A model generated the notes under the pieces. The model ran no database searches and had not been told where the DNA came from. It saw nothing but the letters and a program-made list of their open reading frames with translations. Below are positions 46,026-58,160 of a DNA stretch of 64,000 bases, in pieces. The first letter of the stretch is position 1. Each line of letters opens with the position of its first letter. Origin of the DNA: Phaeotremella fagi (lineage: Eukaryota > Basidiomycota > Tremellomycetes > Tremellales > Phaeotremellaceae); NCBI GenBank assembly GCA_001599715.1, contig BCHU01000013.1:186001-250000 (forward strand), read 5' to 3'. The position numbers and the translations under genes are program-made.

Positions 46026-49000
46026 TTATAAATCACCACATCTACAATTACATCCTGTGACTGCACAAAATTCGTGGGCTGGTTCGTCGTCTAATCCACC
46101 GTGAAACCAGGGGAGGATGTGGGAAGCGTGTCCGCCGTGTCGACATGTTTGACATGAGACGTAGGCTGAATCTATCGTATCTATTTAAATCAGTATCAGG
46201 ATTTGGACTTGAGGGTCAGGAGAAGAGAAGAATACCTTCTTGAGTGTCGTATTCGATTTCTATATCTTTTGGGAGGACGTGCAGAAGACCTAGAAATACT
46301 TTTAGTATGGATGCAGTTGGGATAAGAAAACTCGACGTACAGATTACACATCTCGGTAAAGCGTTGTTACAGTATAAACAAACGTTCGTCTAAGAACTGT
46401 TAGCGATGGACCAAACAAAAAACTCTTGGACCCACCCTAACACTAGTCTGCGTGATCGTACTACGCAAAGCCCCTTTCCTATATAAATGTTCTTCAGTCT
46501 GTTTCGTAAGTAGATTATGGCATCTAAGAATATTCCAGTTAGCTAGCTTTCTTTCGTGTAAAGGTAGCATTAAACGTACACAGGACAAATGATTAAAGTT
46601 TGAATCGGGATTAACGGATCTTCCCCACCACCCCCACCAGTCGTACTCCCAAGATTGTTTTTCCGACGTTGTTCAATAAACTTCATATCGAATTCTGAAC
46701 GTTCCAAATACAATTTCCATGAATCCATCAATTCGTCGTAAACCTGTTTCCATCTTTGCACGGTGTTTATGTTCGACGATGTCGTGGTGTTACTGTTACC
46801 GTTACCACCCAGTAGAATGTAGGAACTTAGAATTGATACCGTTTGAATATCGTTTGTTCGTTCCAGATACGAATTTAGGAGTTTGATGGATGATTTGGTG
46901 AATCCTGTTAGCGAGAGATGATGTAGATCCCCTGATGATGATTGTGAATTCAATTTATTTAACCAAGAGGTCAACTGGTTTCCGATGTTAGTAAAGCAAT
47001 AAGCTGAAGTCGAAAGTAAACCACTCACATCCTTGTCATTCAAGTTACAAACACCGATAGCGATCCTATCCAGTAAAGGTAACATCTCATCGTTCAAAAT
47101 CTCGTCCCAATCCTCACCAGCTATCCTAGTCAACATCGATCTGATATATCTATCGTCCATCGTCCGTATCATGTTTCTCCAATTTTCATTCCAAAAGATC
47201 GATCCTCTTTCAGATTTGGATTGACCGATGGCACCTGCTATCGTTGATCCCATGAATCGATGTTTTTCATCTAAACCCTTATATAAGTTTTGTATTTTTG
47301 TTTGAGAAGGGGGGATTGATTTACCTTCACTATCTAATAGAATCTTTATTGCTTGACCTTCATCTCCAGAGAAGAACGCCCAACAAGCCGCTTTCGTACG
47401 TTGTTCCTCATCGACCAATCTATCTCCAATCAGTATTCACAAACCCAAGTGATACATACCGATCAATCTCGATTTGACTGTGATTCTCACCGCAGATACT
47501 CAAGATCATACGTCGTTGAGGTCCTTTCTCAGTAAGTGGTAATCTATGATTCGAAGTTGATCCAACAACACCCATTTCATTTCGATAATTGTTGATCCTC
47601 GCAACTGCCGTGTCGTAGTCACCACCACCGTTTTGGAATGACCAATGCGAATTCGTGTCGAGGTGGCCTGTCCAGATTGAATATATGCCTGCGTAGGTTA
47701 GATTATATGATCCGTGGGTTGATGTTGATGGAGACATTATACGAATGAAATCTGTTCAGAAGTAAACCGTTAAGTTGAGCGTTACCAGGGTGAAAGCAGA
47801 TCTTACGATTAACGAATTCCCATATACCCGTCAGTTTTGTCGAATACTTCGAAGCAATAGCTGCGTTCAACAGTAACTGATCATCAGTGGAAGCACGAAC
47901 CAGAACCTACATTATCCAACCCATACCCCTCTTCAGCTCTTCGTTTCATGATATAACCAATATCATTCCCTAAAACGTTCTTCCATTTCATACCCTCATC
48001 ATGTCCCTCAGATCCAACGCCAGTCTCACCATCGATCAAACCTGGTTGAGCCAATAAATCAGATATCTGTTCCGGAGGCAATTGGAATCGATTTTTGGGT
48101 TTGATTTCGGTTTTTCTTAAAGTTGGTTCGGGCTCGATTGTTTTTAATGACGTTTTGGCGATGGCTATATCACCTAATGGACTTGAGGCGATCTTGTAGT
48201 TTTAGTATTTGATCCATGAGGTTAACTCACTTTTGGTAAAGAAGATATTGGACCTATATTGATGGTCCCATCTTTCACTACAAACATGACCTCCCCTTGG
48301 TCTCCGATATTTGACGATGCCAAAGCGAACGATTGAACTTGTTTCGCTTTCACAACTAAGCCAATCATCAGGGATTACTCTGTATTCAGAGGAAGAGTCA
48401 AAACCTACCTTGTCTGACTCCTTCTAAACTAGTCCAATCCTTTCCATCCGTTGATCCACTTATCGTATCATAAATCCAAACACCACCATCTCTCGTACCC
48501 ACCCCCAATCTACCTTTAACATCCTTCATCCAATCCAAATCGACGATTTGTCCAGGAACATCGAAACTCAAAAGTTCACTTGGTTTCCTGATATCCCAAA
48601 GTTTAACCATACTCTGACGAGAGTTGTTTATCCCATGGATAGTTTCGTAACTGGCGAAAACGTTGGGATTCGATACATCAGATTTCAAAGAATACACAGC
48701 AGTCGTATTCCAGGTTATCGTCTCTTGCGGTAAACGTAAATCGAACAATCGAATTTGTTTACTGTTACTTGAAGCTAATAATTTATCTATCGTTTCTGGG
48801 ATGAAGGTTATTGAATTGACTGTTTCCGATTGACAGTATTGTTGTATATGACGAGGTTCATGGATTTTCGCTTGCGGTTGACTCAGATAGGTCGGATTCA
48901 AGATTTCAAGTCTATCATTTGGTCGAGATGATTTATCGTTTCTCAGAACCTCAGAAATATCCCAGATATACAATGAATAATCTGATCGATGTTTCTCGAC

Positions 49001-49475
49001 TGATGTCGCTAGATAATTTGAATCCAGTGTTGAGAATGAAATTGAGGTTACTGGACGTGAATATTTTATTGAGAGTGTTGCTAAAGCGTTTGATTGTAGT
49101 GGTTTCGATAGTGTTGAGGGTGAAAGGGACAGGATACTGGTTTTACCTGTTGATAATCCTGTAGCTATCAGATTGGTATAGCTGGAGGAAGATGACCATG
49201 CCATAGCCTTGGTGGGGAGTTAATAACTGAAAGTTGCAGTAGTAGTATAAAAGCATACCCGTATCTGTCCTACATCAGTTTGAACACCAACCATCTCCAA
49301 CTCTCTAGTCTAACAAAGTCAGTACACCCAACACATCCTTCTGACGTACTTTTGAATCCCATTGAAACACCTTGACATCACCAGACGATTGAGAACTTTG
49401 ACCACCGACTACGAATCTGGTGGGGAACGTGTTATGAGGATCTGATAATGTTATTCTACGTGGTTCTGAAGTCAT
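46026..49475 (-). CDS. SEA4: Mio/Sea4-type WD-repeat and zinc-finger protein (GATOR2/SEACAT subunit)
   Basis: Exons 49475-49350, 49309-49259, 49207-48409, 48355-48231, 48192-47911, 47876-47807, 47751-47460 and 47419 to about 46600, then short exons to 46026. The N-terminus is a WD beta-propeller (FSTLDSNYLATSVEKHRSDYSLYIWDIS; VKLWDIRKPSELL). The middle is alpha-helical. The end is a zinc-binding RING-like region: VCLYCNNALPRCVIC, then SCQTCRHGGHASHILPWF and CAVTGCNCRC. This order is that of human MIOS and yeast Sea4, which regulate TORC1 in response to amino acids at the vacuole. Around 46570-46640 the frame shifts next to a G-rich run; an unresolved intron or an indel is needed there. Confidence 0.87.
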
Positions 49476-49643
49476 GTTGAGTGTAGATGAAGATATAAAT
49501 GGAGGATAAGATGGAGTTGGTGTTCAAGACACCGGTAGTAGAATCGAATTCTTGAATTCCAGGCACGAGTATTGACAACCTACAACTCTGTTGGAACGAA
49601 ATTCAACTTTCATCTTTAACCTTTCATATCTCTATCAATAACA

Positions 49644-50047
49644 ATGGTCAACCCAGTAGCGTCTGGTAAAATGGCCCCTCAAGAAGGTGTACAATCGTAA
49701 GCAGTCAAATCACTGAAACCTTTCATCAACAAGCACTGACAGTATACTCCTCAGAGCCGTTCTGTTCAAGTTAATCCTCTTCGCTGTCCTAATGGCAGTA
49801 GTTCCAATAGGAACCTATTTCACTTCATTAAACTATCTATTCAACGGTAGGATCATTAACAGTAAATGACGTTCACAGGAATACTGATGAGAGATCTGAT
49901 ACAGGTTCAACAACACCCTCAGCCATATCTGCGGTTGTCGCTGCTAACGTCGTTTTGGTCGGTTACGTCGTCGTTGCTTTCAGAGAGGATACTAGTCCGC
50001 CTGGAACGAGAGCTGGACCGGGGATTGAGATGCGTAAGAATAGGTAG
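49644..50047 (+). CDS. VMA21: V-ATPase assembly factor Vma21
   Basis: Three exons, 49644-49696, 49743-49846 and 49905-50047, encode 99 residues. Two membrane helices (VLFKLILFAVLMAVVPIGTYF and ISAVVAANVVLVGYVVVAF) are separated by a short lumenal loop. The tail ends in KNR, with basic residues near the C-terminus as expected for ER retrieval. Vma21 escorts assembly of the V0 sector in the ER. It is divergent from the Mio gene with about 170 bp between starts. Confidence 0.93.
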
Positions 50048-50584
50048 TTGGTTATGTGGGTGTAGGTTGGGAAGGCGATGAAATGAATGAAAGCATGATA
50101 TCGATGAAGGGTCATTGTGTACGAGGTACGCATGACCATGACTGCGTAGATGATTTCTTCTTCTCCGGTTTTCTGAACAAGGCCAGCAATACCTTCAAAG
50201 TTGATTGATTGATAGTTATACTTGTACTGATAACTGCGAGATGCAATGCATAGGGATGTATAACCTGCGAGATCGTTGTTGCTACTTGACCTTGAGTTGA
50301 AGATCTATTGATAGAATGGCTTGGCGTTCCTTTTTCATATTTAATACAGTAAACAAAATTTAAATCGTCCATTTCTTTCACCTCCATTCATCGTTCTTCT
50401 CCTTTCTTCCTCACCAAGTATTCCTTCATCCCATTCCCTCCATTGTATCATTTATCGTTCTTTGTTGATAATTATCTATCTGCTAGACTGGATCGATAGC
50501 ATAACTGTGCATCCGATTTTGTATAAGTTTTAAAATTGCAGATAAGATCTCGATAAACGAAACTCGTCATTCTCATCCTGTCAA
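50048..50584. other. Intergenic region VMA21 to TRM7
   Basis: No gene is supported. A pyrimidine-rich stretch at 50380-50465 probably belongs to the TRM7 promoter. Confidence 0.4.
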
Positions 50585-53325
50585 ATGCCCAGCTCAAAAA
50601 CAACAGTAGACAAGAGGGATGTCTACTATCGTAAAGGGAAATCGGAGGGTACATTATTCTCCTCACCTGTGGATAGACCAATCTCGCTAACAAGGAAACA
50701 TTTTAGGCTACAGAGCAAGATCGGCATATAAACTCTTACATCTAGACGAAGAATTCAATTTATTTCAAGGTGTATCAACAGCAGTTGATCTATGTGCAGC
50801 ACCTGGATCATGGAGTCAAGTTCTCAATCAAAATTTATCAGACGATTCGAAAATAGTTTCATTGGATTTACAGGCCATGGTATGATTTCCGAACCCTGCT
50901 CGCTGGGATCTTCCACTGATCAGATTTTTGTTTTATAGGCTCCACTGAATGGTGTGACTATTTTACAAACTGACATAACATTACCATCAACTGTTCCTTT
51001 GGTACTTGATGCTTTGGGAGGTAGAAAAGCTGATTTGGTGGTTTGTGATGGAGCTCCTGATGGTTAGTCACTGTTTGAAGAAATAGTCTAATGTTCAGTT
51101 ACTGGGGTTCACGATTTGGACGCATATCTACATTCACAGTTGTTACTGGCGGTAAGCTATAGTCGCCCGCAAATCCCACAGCTTACCTGACATCCTATCA
51201 GGCTCTCACATTAGCATTAACCTTACTCGCCCCAGGATCTACACTGATATTCAAGATCTTCCAATCACCGTTAGATCCTACAGCCGCTCTGTTGCGATCT
51301 CAATTAAGAGTATTCTTTCCTGGTGGAGAAGATCTTGAGGGAAGGCAAGGTGGTGTCTGGGTGAGAAAACCGAGAAGTAGTAGAGCTGGTAGTGGAGGTA
51401 AGTTCAAGCTTGCACGATGAGTATATCTAATCATTCACAGAGGCTTTTATCGTTTGTCGAAATTTCGATTCAACCAAGGTCACACTTGATAACGACTCTC
51501 TGCCAAGTTTGAAGAATGGGACGTTGACTTTGGAAGCACTTGGGAAAGAAGGATTGGAATGGGATAAAACTAAATCATATGTCGGAGGAGGAAGTTTAAA
51601 GTAGGTTAAAAACCTAGAGTCATTTCTGATATCAGCTACGGGAAATCTTCTGAATCAGGTCCATCATATCTTGCTCCTCCAACTCTACATCTTTCACCCC
51701 GATACATGACCAACACACTTTCACCGCCATCTTCAGCATCTCCCACGACGTACCAAAATGATTCCAGATGGGATAGATCACCTTCACCGCTACCTTCTCC
51801 AATCTATCTACATCATGGGAATGAGTATCCTGATTTCGGTCCAGTCAGCCCGGCACTTTCGACATCATCGAAAACAGACATGTTCTTCGCTACAACGAGG
51901 GATTTACCTCTTCCCCCAAAAGCTTTACCGAATTCTTCGAGTCTAGGCAGAGGGTTACCGAGTGGAATCAACAAAATTCCAGATCGATCGGCGACATCAC
52001 CACTTCCTAGTGTTACTCCCACGAGATTTCGATCAGATTCTTTATTCTCAACATCACGAGTTGTATCGGAAACAATACCTTCGGAACCTTTATCAACGTT
52101 ACCAACCGCACCTTCGATGCACAACCGACGCGAAAGTAAATCAATGTCAAGAGAGAACAGAGAAGGTTTAGCTACCAGTTTACATCCTGGTGATATGTTA
52201 TCAGCGGAGGCTGAAGGATTGGACGAATTCGATGTTAAATCGAGTTCGAAAACTGTATGGAAACTCGAAAAAGTTTTGGGTGAAGGTGCATTCTCAGCAG
52301 TTTGGTCAGCTTCAGCTCTCGACTCAACTGAAAGTCAACATCAAGTGGTAGCCATCAAAACACTAGATAAGAAATTATGTGCACAAAATTCAAGAACTAA
52401 AATATCTTTTGTTCGAGAGGTGGAAGTGTTGAAACATATCTCACATCCTTCTATCGTCACTTACATCTCATCTTTTTCAACCTTGACACACCATTGTTTG
52501 GTCTTGGAGAAATTGGATTATGAGTTGTTTGATTTGATCGCTGATGAATCTAATCGAAGTCGAATTTTGTTATCTTCTTCAGATGAGTTGGATGATGGTT
52601 ATGGATTTTTACGAAGAGTTTTTGGTGAATTGTGCAAAGCTGTTGGATGGTTACATGAAGTTGGAGTTGTTCATCGTGACATAAAGTTGGAAAGTAAGTT
52701 GGTGTTGATCAACAAATTCCAATCGATACTGACCATAAACCCAAAAGACCTTATGCTCACAGTAAACCCATTCGCTTTGTCAAAAGACACTATACCGCTA
52801 TCAAAACTCCCCACCCCATTGTTGAAATTGACAGATTTTGGTTTATCAAGATTCATATCCCCAGAAAATCCATTACTTACCACCCGATGTGGATCCGAAT
52901 CATTCGCAGCCCCAGAGATAATAATGGGTAAACCCTACGACGGCCGAACAACAGATTGCTGGGCAGTAGGTGTAGTACTCTACGTCCTCGTATCTGGTGA
53001 ATTACCATTCGATTCAAACGACGATAACCGACGAAAAACAATGATGAAAATCGCCAAATGCGAATATGGGTGGAAGGAAGGAGTGGGATCAAAAGAAGTT
53101 AGAGATTTAGTTGGTAGGTTGTTAGTCAGGAATCCTGAGCATAGAGCTACGATGAAAGGGATTTGGGATTGTACGTGGATGAATGGGTTTGGTGGGGTTG
53201 GGAGACCCGTTGATGATCCGACGTCTACGGGTGGTGTTGGTGAACATGGGAAGAGAAAGATTTTGGATGGGTTCTTGGTTGATGGGGAATTGATTAGTGA
53301 AGTGGCTAGAACTGAGGAAGTTTGA
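50585..53325 (+). CDS. TRM7: Trm7-type tRNA 2'-O-methyltransferase fused to a Ser/Thr protein kinase
   Basis: Eight exons: 50585-50648, 50707-50879, 50939-51062, 51099-51151, 51202-51397, 51441-51600, 51636-52693 and 52748-53325, giving 801 residues. Residues 1 to about 256 are an FtsJ methyltransferase: [11 protein letters not shown], the SAM loop [27 protein letters not shown] and EAFIVCR supply the K-D-K-E residues. Trm7 methylates the tRNA anticodon loop. After a Ser/Pro linker comes a kinase: [31 protein letters not shown], a GSESFAAPE activation segment and [18 protein letters not shown] (CAMK-like). The HRDIKLEN asparagine is restored by a 54-nt stop-free intron (52694-52747). A 35-nt intron (51601-51635) joins the halves; if retained, TAG follows the Lys at once. 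Confidence 0.85.
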
Positions 53326-53494
53326 TATCATATTTAAATATAATACAGAAAGTATAATTTCTCCAGTAATGTATTCTTAATGTAAGAGTACGACAGGAAG
53401 CACAATTCAATCCATCACGTTGATACCACCGCAAAGTCATTCTTATTGGATACATCAAGAAATTAGATAAATGAATCAACCACCATCACCAAAC

Positions 53495-55592
53495 CTAATC
53501 ATCCTCCATCTCGCCCCGCTGAACCTCCACGTCCATCCCCTCATCCCCACCCCCAGTAATCCACTGAACACCAACCTCAACCCCAATCCTCGAAGTCCCC
53601 AACGCCAAAGCCTTCTCCGCCAACTCCCTCGTTGGATAAACCACCGAATTCCCTTCATTCGAAACATGTCCCCCAGTCGATTCATACCATTCTCTAACTT
53701 TTCGAGTTGCTTCGGGGTCATTCATGAATTCACCTGATAGTTCGATTGATTTGGATCGATTGTCGAGTTTCATTGGTCCTCTGACTACTCCACCTCGTCC
53801 TCTGCCTCTGGTACCTCGACCTCTGGGTGTTCCTCTGCCATATGGTGAATATCTGGTTGATGGGATACCTAGTGTAGAAGCCTTTGTTTTATGTTAGTGA
53901 TTGTATGCGACTGAAGGATTTGCACAGAAACTCACTTTATCCCTTAAGGCCGATAATTGAGCGTTCAATTTCAATAATTCGTTATCGCCAGTTTCCATCC
54001 CATGTTTCTCCAATTCCATGTCCATACGTTCTTTCTCGCTGGGTGAATGGACCTGAGGTTTCTTGATATTCTCCAATTCAACCATCAACTCCTTCAACCG
54101 AGCTACAATAGCTACCTTCTCTTCTTGACTACTTTCACCAGCTTTCTTCAACAAAACCTTCTGTTCCGCCATCAAAGATTCTTTCTTATTTCTTAATTCT
54201 TTGTTCTCCAATTCCAACAACGTGGCTTTTAATCTCGATTCAGGTCCATGCAGTTTCGCGATTTTTTCGTTGTTCGTTGAATTCAAACCGTTTTTCATGT
54301 TTTCGAGTAATTGTTTACTAGCTTCTAATGCTTCCATCCCAGCTCCACCTTGACCAGGTCTTGGTCTATGCCATAAAACTTTCACTTTTCTAGAATCGAA
54401 CACTGGTTGATCTGATTTCCACGCCGCGAAAGCTTGTTGATTCGTTTCGAAAGATAGTAGTGCTCGATTCGATCTACCCTCAATAGCGATGTTCGTTATT
54501 TCACCGAATTGAAGGAAATGTTCTCTGATAGCTGGAACTGATAGTTTAGCAGGTGGAATATCGGTAATGACTAATGTTGTTGATGTACGATCTTGAGGTG
54601 GTCGATTGTCACCCATAAAGTTTGATGGTGCTCCATTGATTCCTGGTTGACGGAAGGGTTGATTGTTCGGCATAGGCATGCCAGGTAGAACAGGCATTGG
54701 GAATGGGAAAGGTTGTTGGGGATCGTAAGGAGGTTGAAATCCAGCTGATTGAAATCCAGGTCCTGGCGGTCCGGGTGGTCCACCCCTACCTCGTCCCCTT
54801 CCTCTTCCTCTAGCTCCACCCCGTCCCATAAATGGAAATTGTTGAAACATCATTTCAGGTGTTGGAATAATCATATCCACAGAATGTTCATAAGGACAAG
54901 ACGCTCCTCGCATACAGAATCCCTTTTCTATAAATGAATAATTTAGTTACGAGCTCCACGAGAAGTTGCACGAGGTGACTTACCATGATAATCGAAACAC
55001 TTTTGACGTTGAAGTCTTGGTCCTGAGGGTACAGATCCGTCAACATCCATTGAAACGTCTTCTGCAGGTTTTCGAGGCGAGGAAGGTCCAGCTTGGAACT
55101 GTGTTTCAGATATCACCATCGGTGCAGCTACTGGAACGATTGGGACTGCAGATGGAGCTGGAGCTGGTAAATATGATTTCGTCCGTAAAGTATCGAAAAG
55201 GGCGTTCACAAATGGCACGGAGTCTGGAATAGATTCATCAATTAAACCATTGTATCTTCGGTAACCGAAATTTGAACAAAGGTGCTTACTAGATTCCAAA
55301 AAGTCGCTCAACTCTCTTGCACAGAACTAGATAAACTCAGGTATCAGTATATTTCCCGAATTTTCCCCATAATCTCTCTCAACATACATCCTTCCATTCC
55401 TGTTCGGAGAATGTTGCATCGTGCTTCAACAACGCGATGATATAATCCGCCATGACCTCAGGATCTGCATCGCACCTAATTGAATGGTCAGCATGTGAAT
55501 AACTGAGTTTTTTATTCAACTCACATAGGTTCCAACGTCTTTAGTAACCATAGTCTTAGATCTGGTGAATCGTGAGCTTCTTCGTAAGGCAT
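53495..55592 (-). CDS. RBM26/27-like RNA-binding protein (CCCH zinc finger, two RRMs)
   Basis: Six exons: 55592-55525, 55475-55388, 55326-55290, 55223-54984, 54927-53936 and 53881-53495, giving 603 residues. A short N-terminal PWI-like helical region is followed by a C-x8-C-x5-C-x3-H finger (CFDYHEKGFCMRGASCPYEH). Next come an RG/PG-rich stretch, an RRM (TLVITDIPPAKL...NRALLSFETNQQAFAAW), a coiled coil, an RGRG block and a C-terminal RRM-like domain. This order matches animal RBM26/RBM27, linked to nuclear RNA decay. The assignment as orthologue is inference. Convergent with the TRM7-kinase gene. Confidence 0.82.
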
Positions 55593-55908
55593 TTTGACTG
55601 TATATTTGGATAGTGGTTGGATTGAATTTCTTGCATTTGAACAACTCCAATGTTTTCGAGGATTGTCATGCTTACGTAAACATATATTTGTGGCAAATGA
55701 ATTTATGCCACGGCAGTCATTGATTGTCTGGATACTGTACTCCATACTCATCCTGGATCTGATGTTGACGATCACTCTGCTGTCAATTGAACTAGCAATT
55801 AGGACTCTCTTGTAATGAATCAATATACTGTAGTACCATATGAGCACAAATATGAATCAGTATCTACACCTTACTACTCCAACCCTTCATCCCCCCAGTT
55901 CATGTGAC

Positions 55909-56451
55909 TCATTCCTCGTCAGAGTGAGAATCATACTCATCATTGACTTCCTGAATAACTTCACCAATAGCTACCTTCAGCTTATTATTATCCCCAGACA
56001 GCTTCATCTCAACCAAACCCCTCTCTTCGATCCTATTTTTGATCTCAGAGAGACATAGATATCTAGTAAATCCATCCCCCTCGCCTACGCTCATGAAACT
56101 CTCCCTCCCAAAACTGGTTTCCTCATTACTTCGAAGACTGAATCTCACCCAAGGTCTTTCGGTGTCTGCGAGAGTAATTTGCATAGCATCGACATCTCCA
56201 TCTGGTTTGAAATGACCACTTTCGCTGTTTACTACCACCCAAGCCCATCCATGTTGTAGACAACCGAAATGTTCTTTAGTGAGATCCTCGGGTTTGGTGA
56301 TACCTGGTAATTTACTTCGATAAGCTTTGGTACAAAGGGGACCTCCTGGTGTCCAGCTGTATCTCCGGATTAGGTTGTTAGGGTAAGGATCTGTTGCGTT
56401 GATTAGATCGACTACGTAGCTTTCTACTTCAGTTGATGCGGTTGAAGACAT
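55909..56451 (-). CDS. Family-D small protein, copy 1
   Basis: A single exon of 180 codons. It shares with the next gene: an N-terminal VxxLxN/VI segment, NLIRRYSW, KPEDLTKEHF..., a VVVNSESG strand, and EGDGFTRYLCLSEIKNRIEERGLVE. The C-terminus is acidic. No known domain. The LW/TW-aromatic and LTxExx spacing loosely recalls family A. Confidence 0.75.
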   Translation of the reverse strand: MSSTASTEVESYVVDLINATDPYPNNLIRRYSWTPGGPLCTKAYRSKLPGITKPEDLTKEHFGCLQHGWAWVVVNSESGHFKPDGDVDAMQITLADTERPWVRFSLRSNEETSFGRESFMSVGEGDGFTRYLCLSEIKNRIEERGLVEMKLSGDNNKLKVAIGEVIQEVNDEYDSHSDEE

Positions 56452-56925
56452 GATGATCGATATGTGGAAAAAGAAAGAACTGAGTACAGAATGAAGAGTC
56501 GATTCATTTATCTGAGTTCAATTATTCTTTTTTTTTATAATATTCGTCAGCTATAAAATAATTGTGAAGTAACTGCAAATTGTATTTCCCGATACAATTC
56601 TTGGGCTAATCTATTTCCTTCTTTTAATTTGAATATAGGAAAATGTCGAAATTGGAAATAATCTCGCCTTCTACGGAATCGTTGAGAATCTTTTCAGTAA
56701 AAGTATAGCAGCTGGAAGGTCCTTGGTTAACTCACATTCGGAGTTATACGGGGCGCTATTGTACGAGAACATGTACCATTTATCCCGATGGCTTTTACAA
56801 CGAGAAATCTTTATTGCGACTGATGATGCAAGAATCTATCAAAATGTGATACATACTCTAGATGTTAAAACCTTACATCTAAACCCACTGAAAGTTCAAG
56901 CTCCAGGAGGACCTCATCATGGTTT

Positions 56926-57450
56926 CTAAGCTCCTGGATCAATCCCCGAAAGCATTTTAGAGACTTCAGAACCCATATCAAACTCTCCTTCAGAATTCCA
57001 TTTCTCAACCAAACCAAGTTCCTCGATTTTACTCTTTATCTCCATCAAACCAAGTCTTTGAGTAAATTCATCAACACCTTCAATTTCGATTGATGGTTCT
57101 TGACTATTCCCTGACCTGAATACCAACCAATCCTCTGTTGAATCCCCATCATCACCGTTGTCGTTTTCGAGATCTGTCGGAACAAACGAGTTGACCTTCG
57201 ATTCACCACTTTCGAGCACTATAACTGCTTTACTGAAAGCTTGTTGAATGTTTAAGATTTGTTTGTCGGTGAGTTGACTGATATCTTCGACATCTTTCAG
57301 GGTACTTAGACCTGCCTCAGCCTTCCATGTTCCATCATTACTGCCCCATTGATATCTTCTAACAAGGCTTTTGGGGTTCTCGGTAATAACATTTTGGAGC
57401 TCCAAAACATAGGTCTTAGAAACTGAATTACGAGAGTGATCAGAGGACAT
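56926..57450 (-). CDS. Family-D small protein, copy 2
   Basis: A single exon of 174 codons. SLVRRYQWGSNDG, DISQLTDKQI, IVLESGESK and VDEFTQRLGLMEIKSKIEELGLVEK align with copy 1. The two are tandem on the same strand, 474 bp apart. An acidic ENDNGDDGDS loop replaces a segment of copy 1. Function unknown. Confidence 0.75.
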   Translation of the reverse strand: MSSDHSRNSVSKTYVLELQNVITENPKSLVRRYQWGSNDGTWKAEAGLSTLKDVEDISQLTDKQILNIQQAFSKAVIVLESGESKVNSFVPTDLENDNGDDGDSTEDWLVFRSGNSQEPSIEIEGVDEFTQRLGLMEIKSKIEELGLVEKWNSEGEFDMGSEVSKMLSGIDPGA

Positions 57451-58160
57451 GATAGAACGATTGAAACGTGTCTTTGTTTGATGCGTGAGTCTTTGGAGGA
57501 AAGTGAAATGAGGAAGAAATGAGGAGAATAAACGAAAAGTAGAACGCTAGCATGGAAAAAAAATTGACAGGGAGAAACGGCAAAATTGATCTATCCCTTC
57601 GAAGTAAACGATAAAAGATTGATTGTATAAAAGGATCGACCTTTGTCTACTACAGTACAGTATGTCTTCTATACAGTATATCCCGAAAATCAAAGTGGCA
57701 TCATACTCATGGAAGTTTACATTCCTTCTAGCCTGAAATGCTCGTCGGGAAAATGGACTCTCCGACTCTTTGTCTGATATCAGCTCCTTTATTCTGCCAC
57801 TAACCAAAAGTGAAGTGAAATGCCCAATTATCTGATGTATTTGAACAAACGTTTCATTGGCCCATTGCGCACTTGTCAGATTGCTACTTTACCTATCTTC
57901 ACATTTGCTCATTTTTAGGATTAGGTGGGATGTGAACTTTATGGACACTTCCGTAATGAAAACTGCAAAGATTTTCTTGTTTTCAGAGGGTTCTGCCACT
58001 TCAAGAACAATGTTTGGTTGCACTGGGGACATGTATGCTGGCGAGTATAGGAATCTTTAATGCTTCAATAATGCCGGTACTGTTGCTGCATACTCAAACT
58101 AAAACACTTATTTCCTATCATCCACTATCAAAGATACCCGACCCACCCCATTTTTCTCTT
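57451..58160. other. Intergenic region with TACAGTA motifs
   Basis: No gene is supported. TACAGTACAGTA lies at about 57651-57662, with another ACAGTATA at 57674. Similar GTAC-centred motifs occur by the family-A and family-B arrays. Confidence 0.35.

Noticed and set aside
56723..56929. Plus-strand 68-codon frame between the family-D genes
   Set aside because: Lies in the promoter/3' flank of minus-strand genes, no similarity, and overlaps the 3' end of copy 2.
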